Assembly: GCA_020081605.1 (NCBI GenBank)
Contig: JAHREC010000019.1
Span: 1,116,001 to 1,180,000, forward strand
Source: Albifimbria verrucaria
Lineage: Eukaryota; Ascomycota; Sordariomycetes; Hypocreales; Stachybotryaceae
DNA: 64,000 nucleotides
Direction of reading: 5' to 3'
The position numbers were made by a program, and so were the translations under genes. Below the pieces are notes generated by a model. It was not told the DNA's origin. It did not search any database and worked only from the letters and a program-made list of their open reading frames with translations. This document shows positions 24,621 to 35,366 of the stretch, piece after piece; within the stretch, counting starts at the first letter, position 1, and each line of letters starts with the position of its first letter.

Positions 24621-25853
24621 ATGTCTGCTGCTGAAGCTACTCAGCCCAAGGTCGAGGAGACCAACCCCGCGACCAACCCCGCGACCACCGAGGTACGATG
24701 GGATACCCCTTCTTCGGATGAGCAAGTCGTCTTTGCTCGCGCGCTGAGCTGCCCCTCCTTGTGCCCTGTTACCCCTCCTCGCTGGGGATCGTGGCTTTGT
24801 TTCGGTGTTGATACAATCAGTCAACGACTGGGGAACGGGTCAAGAGGGCGGTGGCATCAACCGCAACGAAGAGCTTCGTCTTGTCTTTGTGTTATCCCTA
24901 TGCTGACGTGCGACCAAACAGGCTGACAAGCCCTCCCTGACCTCGTCGTCCGTTTTCTCGATGTTCGGCGGCGGTGCCAAGAAGGAGAAGAAGGAGGATG
25001 AGGACCGTGGCGACAACTCTGGCAGCGCCAAGGCCCAGCGTGAGGCCGCTGAGGCTGCCAAGGAGGGCGAGGGTGAGGGCGATGTACGTTCTGAACACGC
25101 TTGTCTCGAGACTGGGCTTCCAAGTTCCCGAGGCATACCCCGGGCCCATGTCGAATACAACACTAACAACGATGGCGTTTCTAGGACGATGCTGCCCCTG
25201 AGTCCGAGGATGTTCACTTCGAGCCTGTCATCCAGCTGACCGAGAAGGTCGAGACCAAGACCAACGAGGAGATGGAGGAGCAGATGTTCAAGATGCGCGC
25301 CAAGCTGTTCAAGTTCTTCAAGGACAGCAGCGAGTGGAAGGAGCGTGGCACTGGTGACGTGCGCCTGCTGAAGCACAAGGAGAACCAGAAGACCCGTCTG
25401 GTCATGCGCCGTGACAAGACCCTCAAGGTCTGCGCCAACCACTACAGTATGTCTTCCAGCATTGCATCCTCTAGTGCTCCATTGCTACGGATAGGAGCCT
25501 GGGCAGGTGCCCGCAGCGCATCAAACTTTGCTAACCCTGATTTTTAGTCGTCCCCGAGATGAAGCTTGCCCCCAACGTCGGCTCTGACCGCAGCTGGGTG
25601 TGGAACGTTGCCGCCGATGTCAGCGAGGGCGAGCCCGAGGCCGTCACCCTGGCCATCCGATTCGCCAACTCTGAGAGTATGTACACCCGCTGTTACCGAC
25701 CAAGCTGAATACTGACGCTGAGCTCCTACAGACGCCAACCTCTTCAAGGACGAGTTCCTCAAGGCTCAGAAGTCCAACGAGGAGATCTTCAAGAAGGCTG
25801 CCGAGGCCGAGGCCCCGCCGAGTCCGCTTAGGTCACCCACGGCGCGTATATAG
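24621..25853 (+). CDS. YRB1: Ran-binding protein 1 (Yrb1-type)
   Basis: Cytosolic co-factor that binds Ran-GTP and, with RanGAP, releases Ran from export and import complexes. Exons 24621-24692, 24922-25083, 25185-25446, 25548-25676 and 25732 to the stop have clean GT-AG borders. An acidic, Ala/Lys-rich N-terminus is followed by the Ran-binding domain, which opens at [20 protein letters not shown]. The core motifs [37 protein letters not shown] and [15 protein letters not shown] are all visible, and [20 protein letters not shown] closes the domain. As given, the frame runs to a TAG at 25851-25853 (248 residues). If one C is missing from the run at 25813-25816, the last codons become an Ala/Glu-rich tail ending at TAG 25829-25831 (241 residues). 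The shorter end is more like the family. The ATG is preceded by a CT-rich leader and is the only in-frame start. Confidence 0.94.
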
Positions 25854-27652
25854 ATCCGGCTCGATCTCGGTGATCGGAGCCGCAGAATAATGCTTTAGAT
25901 CATGTCACTCCCCATCACATCATGTCGCCCCCTTACCTACATGTCACATCAGCGTCGGCAATTGCCGCGGGATATTGACCTGGGAAATATCTTGCAGCAC
26001 ACGACTGCCTTGCCCCAACCCCCAGTAACCCCACAACACCCCGGAGAGAACTGTGCCCACTTGACCACGCCCCTTTGTATTGAATAGAAAGATATGGAGG
26101 GACTTATGGCGAGACGGGCCAGGAGGAGCGACGGCCAGGGCAGGCACGGGGAAGCAAGTGCTTCCTCGGCAGCTGGTTGCTCGCTGGCTGGCTGGTGGAT
26201 GGAGATCACCGAGAGCATCGAACACAATCAATGAAATATTTAGACCGAATAAGTACGGTTTTGAACCCAGTTAAGCGGCATGGCTGTTTTGCTTGTGCCA
26301 TGAAGTGAAGTGAAGAAGTGAAGTCCAGTGATGTGGAGTTGTGAGGTAATTGAGGTTGATTTGTTGGTGAAACAACGTTAGAAGGGGGATAGAGAGGTGC
26401 TTGTTTGATCGTGTAAGCTAAGGGGTCAACAGGTCGCAGCGGAAATTAACAGTAAAAGACATGCACGGCTCAGTGCTCAACTTGCAGCGAGGGTTCTCAT
26501 GGCACCGGTGTTCTCCTTCAAGGGATCATAGACATGGGGTAACAGACAGAATTGGTGCATTCAACGCTGGGAAGAATACAAAGTACTGCAGCGAGCGAGA
26601 CTGGGGAAACAAGCACTGGGCAGGCTGGACACGCGCTACCTTTAGGGAAGGCATGCAAGGGCTGTGGTTGGCTGCGGCTGGCAGTGGTGGGTAAAGTACC
26701 TTGCGTCCACGCGGTTGGATGCGCTGCCTACCAAGTACAGGACAGGCCAGGACAGGACAGGCCAGGACAGGTACAGCACGGGTACAGCACAGCGAGCGAG
26801 GAAAATGGCAGCGTTAGGGAGCCTAGGAGAAAGCAACAGCGCCGCTGCAGCCTCTCTCACTCTCAGCCTTTCCCCAAAACCCTTTTTGGTCCACGAGCAA
26901 ACAATCGATTATCTCTGTCGTCTTCTCCCCTTCTCCCTTCAAACGCCCGTCCAAACCCGCAACCCAATCTCATCCCTGGTAGAAGTCTTTGGACCTGCTG
27001 GCTGTAGGAGGCATTGTACGAGCTCCATTTGCTGCCGGGTGGTCTTTTTTTCTCGCTTGCGGCTTTCGCCTTTTCCCTCGCTTTTTTATTACCACTCGTC
27101 GGTGTGTACGGACCAAGTCTTGTGCAAGAGGCGGAAGGGAGAGTGAGAGGGAAAAAATAATAACAAGACACAAAAATCTACATCATGTTGGTTGAAGTAA
27201 GTGGCAATTTTTTCTTTCTTTCTTTCTTCTCGTCTCTCTACTTGTTCCCCATAACGTGCCTCAATTTTCCGTCTCATGGGAGGGAGAACGGGATGACAAG
27301 AGCCTGGCCGCCAGCTGCGTGGCGCGGGAAGAGGCAGCTCTTTGGATGTGAGTGTCGATGATGTTTTGCTGGACAGCTGGCCGCGCCTGGCAGCTGCTAC
27401 AGTCGCACAGAAGCTGGCTGAGGTCTGGTTCTACGAGGAAATGACATCTGGAGAGCTGCTGTCCCTGTTCTGTTCCTGTTCCCTTTTCCTTTTCCTTCTC
27501 TGCATCATGACGGTTCGGCGAGTGGCGGCGGTGCACATACGTGACGGCAACGCACCACGACTGTCGTGATCACCAACCCATTTACTGTTACACATCTCAT
27601 TCATTCCGTGCGAGGCGGCAGCGGCCTGGAGGAGAGGAGCTGCCCGTTCACC
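25854..27652. other. Interval between RanBP1 and TAF14
   Basis: About 1.8 kb without a supported gene. It holds a 15-bp tandem duplication GACAGGCCAGGACAG (26741-26770), flanked by GTACAG motifs, and a CTTTT-rich stretch near 27210-27235. The rest is ordinary intergenic and leader sequence. Confidence 0.5.
26741..26770. repeat. Tandem 15-mer GACAGGCCAGGACAG x2
   Basis: Two perfect adjacent copies, followed by GTACAGCACGGGTACAGCAC, itself an 11-bp-period repeat. Located about 890 bp upstream of the TAF14 ATG. Confidence 0.85.
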
Positions 27653-28719
27653 ATGCCGCCCAGGTCGCGTCGCAAACAGCCATCGCGAGCTACCGCTGAC
27701 AGCCTGCAGAGGAAGGTCAAGGTCGTCACCGACCAACATGTCATGTAAGTTTTCTGCTCCGTCCTCGCCTGCGCTGGGGACCCGTTTGCTGACCGGCGAA
27801 CCTACTGCCAGCGACAAGGAATCCCCGTCGCCGAATTCCCCATGAGGGAATGGAGCTTGCGCCTGCACATCCTGGACGAGGAGGGCAACGAGCGCCCAGC
27901 CGACGTCTTCACCAAGGTCGTCTATCACCTGCACCCTACCTTTGAGAACCCAGTCCAGAGTCCGTCTCCTCCCTCCTTTCCCTGGCCGAGCCACGGCGGC
28001 GCGTCCGTCTGGCCATAGGGGCATCGCCTCGTATTTCTGCTAACTTCGCACCCCGCAAAAGCCTTCACCAAGCCCCCATTTACCTGCACCAACGAGGGTT
28101 GGGGCGAGTTCGAGATCAGCATCGAGTGCTACACCACCGAGAAGACGAAGCTGACGCCCATCCTGCACGACCTCAACTTCCAGCAGACCAAGTACGAGGC
28201 CACCCACACCGTCACCTTCAAGAACCCGTCGCAAGCCCTGCAGGAGCGCCTGCGCGAGACGGGCCCCTGCCCACCGACGAGGACCGGCCCGGTAAGAAGA
28301 AGGGCCTTGCCGCCAAGAAGGGTGGTGCGCAAAAGTTCGACTACGAGAAGATTGCCGAGGCGCTGGAGAAGCTCGAGGAGGACGACCTGCTGCGCGTGAT
28401 CCAGCTGATCAACGAGAACAAGGGCCCCGACACGTACATTAGGAGTGACGTGGAAGGTGAGTGCTGCAAGCCCCTCCCGCAGATGGTTTTCCCCTCACCT
28501 GCGTTGGGGACTTTTGCCAATTGTTGATGGTGGTTTGGTGGGCTAATAGTGGGCGACCTGACTGAAGCCGGCGAGTTCTCGATCGACCTGTACACGATGC
28601 CGGATCTTTGACGACGAAGCTCTGGGAGCACCTAGTAGGTTCTGCCCGGCATTGGATCTGTCGGCATGGTCAGCCGGACGCTAACCGCACAACAGTCTAA
28701 GAAGGGACTCGTGGGCTAG
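27653..28719 (+). CDS. TAF14: TAF14-type YEATS-domain protein
   Basis: Small YEATS reader shared by TFIID, TFIIF and chromatin remodellers (SWI/SNF, INO80, NuA3 in yeast); nuclear. Exons 27653-27744, 27812-27959, 28062-28456, 28550-28634 and 28696-28719 give about 248 residues. The YEATS domain begins at RKVKVVTDQHV and contains PMREWSLRLHILDEEGNERP, ADVFTKVVYHLHPTFENPVQ and TFTKPPFTCTNEGWGEFEI, the Trp-Gly-Glu-Phe being the conserved acyl-lysine pocket strand. The basic GKKKGLAAKKGG linker leads to the C-terminal extra-terminal-like domain (DLLRVIQLINENKGPDTYIR, then FSIDLYTMPD), which recruits partners. Three single-base losses are seen: C5 as C4 at 27823-27826, C5 as C4 at 28264-28267, and a T near 28605 that would otherwise create a premature TGA. 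The donor at 27960 (GTCCGT) is weak. The first Met is tentative. Confidence 0.9.
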
Positions 28720-31085
28720 ATTCCAAAGTCATTATCCAACAAATAACCGAGACGTGGATGTCATGAATACCGTCAACGATTATAGGCTGAATGAAGCGGA
28801 GCGTCACATATACATGATCCCGAGGAGTTTAGGAGCTCTCGATGGAGGTTCAGGGAAAGACGAGTCAACTCAAAAATACCATCGCGAGCGGGCTGATATT
28901 GGAAGGAAAAGCCGACAACTGGGCCATGGGCAGGGAGTTTTTGAGAGGATGAGGTGGTGGTGGTAGTAGTTGTAAGGTTCGAAACGGGGATGGCCATACT
29001 ATCCTACAATGTGTGGCTGTCTTGAGGGTTCGAGTCTTCCTTTTCTTAGTTGCCGGTGCTGCTCTTGAGGTTATGAATAATGTTTTAACATGATGCCATT
29101 CGTGACCCGTGCCATTGACTGAAGGTATACAAGGGAGGAAGCTGAGGCCGGGGATAGGCAGGGATCGAAGGCCAATTATGACATGAAGAAGAGGTGCACA
29201 AGTGGATAACTTGGCCAGAGGGCTTTGAGCTGACAAGACGAGGCCTGGCTGCAGGGCGGAGGACGATGTAACTGCATATGGAATGATGCCTGTTTTGGGG
29301 AAACGTGGGAGGCTGTCTGTGTGATGCTCCGAACGGCGAGCATGGGCTCGGTTCACGTGGGAGGTTGTCGGACAAGGCCAAGGTTAATTGGATCGATCGT
29401 GTGTGAATTGCATTAATCATGTAACCGAATGTAGGACAAAGTTGGTCCTGATTACGATATAGCAAGTAGGCAGCAGAGTAAGCCGGGCATCATGGCCTCG
29501 TGGTCTCAAGGTCGCGTGATCTTGTTGCGATTCAAGCCACGATGCCCCGGCGGTGTCTTGGAAAGAAAGAGAAAGAGAGAAAATCCAGGATTTTTCTTAC
29601 GAGCTGATTCAATTGCGCAGCTGCGCTGTCCAATGCCATTGTGTGGACGGGGAGAGACACAGAGGCCGGGACATCACGAGGTCGCATCAGCCACGACGGA
29701 TCTACGGCCGGGGACCTGCGTCAGCACAGCCGGAGGACGGCATGTGACGTTGTCTCAACCCGGAGAGGCGGATCTGATGTCACAGGTTTTATTTGGGAGC
29801 GGAGGTTTTGATTTTGGTTTTTGTATGGGCGAGGAAGAAGGTGAGGAGGATGAAGATCAAGAGGGCGGCGCAATCGAGATCTGGTGAGCTGGGGGCACGC
29901 AATTGATGCGCGGGTTGACGGGGCATCTATGCAGAGTATCACAACAGATAGGTTAGTGGTGACTACAGTAGTGCGCTGCGCTGCACAGCAGGTAGTTAGT
30001 TGCATGGATTGGCAGCGTTGGAGGACGATTCTGGAACGTGTTGCAGCGCCAGTAGGGCTGGTGGGGCGACGATTGGCTCGGAGATGGGAACGGATAGGGC
30101 AGCTGATTGGCAGGCCGGATCCGCAAATGTAAGATGTCCTGCGCACAAGACGCATACGACAGAAGTCATCGTGGCCTGTGGGAGGCATCGGATTGGGGGC
30201 AGCTTGGCTGAGCACGGCAGGTTGGTTTGGAGCCTGTGAATAACGGAAACGACCCTTGGACGGCTGGTTAGGTAATAGCGTTTCCTGGGGTCACGATACC
30301 ACCGGACCGTCTGAGGAGGAGGAGGCTTAGAGCGAGATAGAGAGGACGCGCTTGCCAGGTTCTTTTGTTTTTTCGTTTTTTCTTTTCTCCTCCCATGATT
30401 ATTGTTAGTGTGGTTTTTTAAGCCCCGGGCCTTTTTACATCTTTCATACTTCGGTGTTGATTTATATTCGAAGTTGGAACAGTAACGAACAGACGAATAA
30501 TTTAGCAGCTTCCTGTGGCAGGATAAGCAGGTACTGGGTGACAGGTCAGTTTTTTTTTTTTTTTGCTTGGGACTTATCTTTGACAGCGGACGAAAAAAAG
30601 ATTAGTGAGTGGCCGGCCTGGGTCCTGTTTGCTTGTTTGGCAGATGGAGACGACGCAAAGCTCGGATCCGACCCAGTCACATCTCCCTTTCCCCTCTCTC
30701 TCCAAATGTTTGACAAGGACATATATCTGACGTTGCAATGACAGATCCAAGACGGGAAAAAGGAAGAAGAAAGGATCGGACAGAGATTAAAAAGAAAGCA
30801 GACCAAGAAAAGAAAGAACGGCTTCGCGTCCTCTCCCTCCCTCCTTCCCTGTTCCCCAGAGGTTCATCGAGGAAGGAGGACCTACCTAAATCGATCTGCG
30901 TTAGTGGACCGTTAGTGCTGGCTGGGCTTATGGCTGACCCGCCTTTGCCTGATAAAACCAGGCGCTTCCCTCGGCCTAACCTTGACCTCACTCACAACCC
31001 CAGCCTCTCTAACCTTTGGCAACCGCCGCAAACCGAACTTCACACGCCCATCTTGATCTCGCCGCGTCTGCTCTCAGAGCCAGCC
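28720..31085. other. Interval between TAF14 and the Zn2Cys6 factor
   Basis: About 2.4 kb; open frames are short and unsupported. A T15 homopolymer lies at 30550-30564 and T-rich sequence near 30361-30420. The last ~200 bp (30900-31085) are CT-rich and form the probable leader of the next gene. Confidence 0.5.
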
Positions 31086-34000
31086 ATGGCCCAGGCCCAG
31101 TATCCCCGGGGTCTGCGAGCCCATCGGGCCTCCAGCCGGGTGCCGATCAGCAGCAGCAGCAACAGCAGCAGCAGCAATCCGCACAGCATAAGCGCGTCTA
31201 CCAGGCCTGCATCCCGTGCCGGCGACGCAAGGTCCGCTGCGATCTGGGCAGCGTCGACAACCCCACGACCCGCCATGCGTGCGCTGCCGCCGCGAGAGCA
31301 AAGAATGCTTCTTTAGCGCTACCCGCCGCAAGCGCAAGGCCGACGACGGCGAGGGTAGCGACGGCGACGAGTACATCGTGCGCAACGGCCGCAAGCGCGT
31401 CTTCGCCTCCGAGGCCTCACCACCTGCATCCTCCCACCACCGCGGCTCCGTCGACTCCCACCTCAGCGCCGTCCCCATCCCCATCACCCCCGACGACACA
31501 GCGATGCGCCTCTGACCCCGGCGGCTCCCACGGCCGCAACCAGCCCCTGCGCCGCCCCAACGGACACCGCGCCAGCCGCCGCGACAGCGACTTCGGTGAC
31601 GACGGCGACGCCGACCAGACGCTCGAGAACCTCGAGGCCCAGACCGTCATGCGCCGCGAGGTCTACGGGCCGCACGACGCCCTCGACTTGCTCTACAAGG
31701 CCGCCACCGATAGGTTCGTCGACAACAGCGTGCTTCGCGATCAACAAGCCCAGCCTGGAGATGTTCGAAACAAGCTGACCCGTCCTTCCTCATCATCTAG
31801 TCCCCTGCCTGTCGATAGCCGTTTGGATAGCAAGAGGAAGTCCGCCACCTCCGTTCCGCCCCGGGGCCCGTCCGTACGGGCTCCGACAGGGACACGGTCA
31901 GGTCCGGCGGCGCCTCATCCCGGAAGCGTGGCCAGCCCGTCGATCCGGAACTGTCTCAGGCCGACCTGAGCTCCCTGCCAGGTTACGACCAGGCCCTAAA
32001 AGCGTGGTCGAGGTTTAGGTTTGTGAGGGCTGGCTGGTTTACCGCACAGGAGGCCATTGAGTATATTGACTAGTACGTGCATGCTCACTGAGGGGTAAGG
32101 GCCGTTTTGCTGATACAGGTTTACAGTTACTACAAATACCTTTCGCCATTGACCCCGATTTCTCCGCCTACGTTTAGCAATCCCGCATCACACTTTACCC
32201 TTCTAACCGACGAACCCATCTTAACCGTGACTCTCTTGACCATTGCGTCGAGATATCGTAACTTGCCTGGTGCGGGTGGCCATTGCCGCTCTCACGCTAT
32301 CCATGGCCAGCTGTGGACGTATCTCCAGGGCATGATTGAGCGTTGCTTGTGGGGACAGGAAGCCTTCGGCGGTGGTTTCTGCGGCTCCGGATCTGCATCG
32401 GTTGTTCTCGATGAGTCTCACACCAGCAGCACGGCACCGTGGCGAGGTATGCGCAAAGGTAGTCTGCGCACATTAGGTACAATCGAGTCGTTGATGATTC
32501 TTACGGAGTGGCATCCTCGAGCGCTGCATTTCCCGCCATCTGAGGCTACGGATGAGCTTGTTTTGCCGAGTTACCATGACGACGCGGTCCCGACGGGCGA
32601 GGAGGAAGCGCAACGTAACCCGGCGGCTACTTTCGGAGGCCGCAGGATCGAGAGCTGGCTTGAGCCGGCGTGGAGAAGTGACCGCATGTGCTGGATGTTG
32701 CTCAGCACGGCTATGGGTTTGGCGTATGAGCTTGGCGTGTTTGACGATATTGATGAAATGCTGAAGGATGACGCTATTACACGTCCCGAGTATCGGGAGG
32801 AGGGTTATCGTCTGCGTGCAGTGCGCATCAAGAGGCTGCTTCTCATCTACACGACTCAGCTGGCTGGTCGTCTTGGCTGGACGAGCATGGCGCCGGAGCA
32901 CCTGCGCAAGTCGGACCCGGCTGTGTCTCGCCGGCGACCGATCACGAGTGATGGAAACACACCTGGGACGAGCCTATCGACCTTGTCGAATGCGTTCAAC
33001 TACATCCCTGACTTGGAGCTGGACGACCAGATTATTCACTGTTGGGCGGGAATTAGCAATGCGATGCACCTAGGCAACGAGAAGCTGTTTAAGTCGAGGA
33101 AACACACAACTGAGATAATCCAGTCGGGTAAATACGTGGAACTTCTAAGGGACTTTGGACCGCTGCTGCGGGACTGGTATAAGGAGTTTGAGCTGTTCCG
33201 TCTGCCGCCGTTCATTACACATATCCTCACCATTGAGTACGAGTATGTCCGCATCTACGTCAACTCCCTGTCCCTGCAGGCGGTCGTCGAGAGATGCACC
33301 AACAATGCCGGCCAAGCGGGCGGATCAGGAGATGGGACCGGAGCCACGGGCGGTAATACGCTGTCACCTCAGACACTTATTACCTTTGGCAAGCTGCCGC
33401 TGGGACAGCTGGGAGGGTTCACGCCAAGTGACCAGGAGTATGTGCGTGAGGTTGTCGAGGGCAGCCGAAACTTGCTGAAGACAGTTGTCTATGGCTTGTT
33501 GCCGGGCAATTATCTCAAGCATGCGCCGGTGCGAACTTACTTCCGTATTATCAGTGGTGCCATGTTCCTTCTGAAGACGTTTGCGTTGGGTGCGCCGCGC
33601 TCGGATGTTAAGATGAGTATCGAGCTGATGGACTCAACGGTCGAGGCGTTGCGAAACTGCGTCGTGGATGACGTGCACCTGGGTATTCGGTTCGCGGATT
33701 TACTGGAGTCGTTGACGAGCAGGCTGCGGACGAGGTTCATCCAGGCTCCGAACATGCACTCCACGTCTGGAAGAGGCCAGACTCCTACGGCAGAGGGCGT
33801 GGATGGCGAGGGTATGCCGCAGCACGGGGAGAACTGGGTTGGTGGACATGCGCAGAGGCTTAGGGAGGGCTTGAACGGACAATGTGAGTGACCTGATGCT
33901 TCAACTAAATTTTGGATGATGGACTAACATGCTCTTCTAGTGCAACCAACAGCACCGCTCATGGAGGCGAACAATATCTCCGCCACGCCCTTTGACCTTT

Positions 34001-34352
34001 CCGCCGGCACATTCCCTACCCAGCTGGGCCACAACTCGGCCCGCCTACGCCCTCTGCTCACCCGCCAGGTCCTGGCAACGCTGCAGTCGCGGCAGCCGCG
34101 TCAGGCACCGCCAACACCAGCACCAACCCAAGCAACGCCGCTACCGCGGGCAGCACCGGCATGGACCTCAACCTCTTCGAGGAATGGGCCAGCCCTGGTG
34201 ACGAGATGTGGTACCTGCCGCCCGGGCCGGCTTTCTTCCAGAACATGGAGAACAGCGCGGTTGCGATGACGGCCGAGGGTGTGAACGTGGGTGGACTCGA
34301 TTTGCTCGAGTACATGGCCATGGACAACCCGTTTAACGAAATGAATGGTTGA
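31086..34352 (+). CDS. Zn2Cys6 binuclear-cluster transcription factor (ArcA-like)
   Basis: DNA-binding regulator of the fungal Gal4 type. The locus opens MAQAQYPR, runs through a polyglutamine tract (CAG-rich, 31147-31183) and then the zinc cluster: CIPCRRRKVRC, twelve residues, then CVRCRRESKEC (31208-31312), giving CX2CX6CX12CX2CX6C. A Ser/Pro/Arg-rich linker with several frame changes follows. The conserved middle region resumes at about 31930 (SQADLSSLPGYDQALKAWSR). A short intron (32073-32126) leads into the long exon 32127-33883, the fungal-specific regulatory domain (YLSPLTPISPP, IASRY, LWTYLQGMIERCLWGQEAFG, GSLRTLGTIESLMILTEWHP). A last intron (33884-33940) precedes a low-complexity acidic tail (MDLNLFEEWASPGDEMWYLP) with activation-domain character. 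Shifts: near 31109 (G5 as G4), 31262 (C5 as C4), about 31510, one or more at 31710-31930, and about 34070. It resembles ArcA-like C6 factors linked to arginine catabolism, but the target genes are unknown. Confidence 0.85.
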
Positions 34353-35366
34353 GCCTGGACACTTTGTCGCCCTTGCTGCAGATGGGTCTCACGTCTAGCA
34401 CTCCAATCAACACAGACAGGAATCAGCACTGCAAACTGTTTGGTTAAATACCCCGTGCGACCACCCAGTTCTACAAAATATGCTTCTGTCACGAAGGAAA
34501 AGCCACTTGGCGTTTTTATCAGCGAGCACGTTTCATATCAGTCAAGGAAGAAAAAAATCACCCAGGACATAAACAACCAAAAAGTCCTAATCGGGTTAAA
34601 AAGGGAAAAGAAGAGAAAAAGGGTCGGATGTCTGCAATTGTTTCTTGTTAAAAAGCGTTTAGGGAATAGATGAAAACACTCTGTAATGGGACATCATCAA
34701 AAAGGCTATCTGTTAGGGAAAACGGTACTTGTCACTTAATCACCAAGAATGCGAGATACGCTAAATGCAAAAAGAAGCCCTCGAAGTACGAGAAAAAAGT
34801 AATCGAGGCCCCGTTATCTTTGAATTCCTTGATCGCTTGATATTTTATTGCTATACTGTTGCGTGGGCCTGACCTGGCCAACACCGCCCTCCTTTCCTGA
34901 TCCAAATATCCTCCCTCAACTGTAGAAGTAAGCTCCTTATTTTGCAAGTGTCTGCTACAACTATGACATGTACAAATGGAAACAGCCCCGACTGGACTGC
35001 ATATAGGCGGTGGGAGGCAAAAGATTTCGATCAGGTGGTGTGAACCCCTGGAGAAAGTACAAGATAGGGGGATAAAAAATAAAGGTGGTAGAAACAGCCG
35101 AGAAGGGGGTTCTGTGTCCCTTCTGCGGGTTATCGTGGATTCCATAGGGAGGAAGTGAATCAGATAGGAGATGGGTGTAAACATCTGGCTGTCTGAAGAA
35201 GATATGAGATTTGGTGAGCGAGTGGATATGCTGGTGGGCGAGGAAGAGAAAAACGTCGAAGCCGTTATGGGGGTATTGGGTAGAAGAGGAATTGGTAAGA
35301 ATAGGACTGTGAAAGGGCCACGTCGTGGGTATGTAGAACATGGCCTAGCCTGTCCGGAGGCTTAGA
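34353..35366. other. Convergent 3' interval
   Basis: About 1 kb between two genes that end toward each other. Only A-rich 3'-region sequence is seen (34541-34640); no gene is supported. Confidence 0.5.

Noticed and set aside
29020..29035. Possible tRNA B-box (GGTTCGAGTC)
   Set aside because: No matching A-box, acceptor stem or anticodon arm could be built around it.
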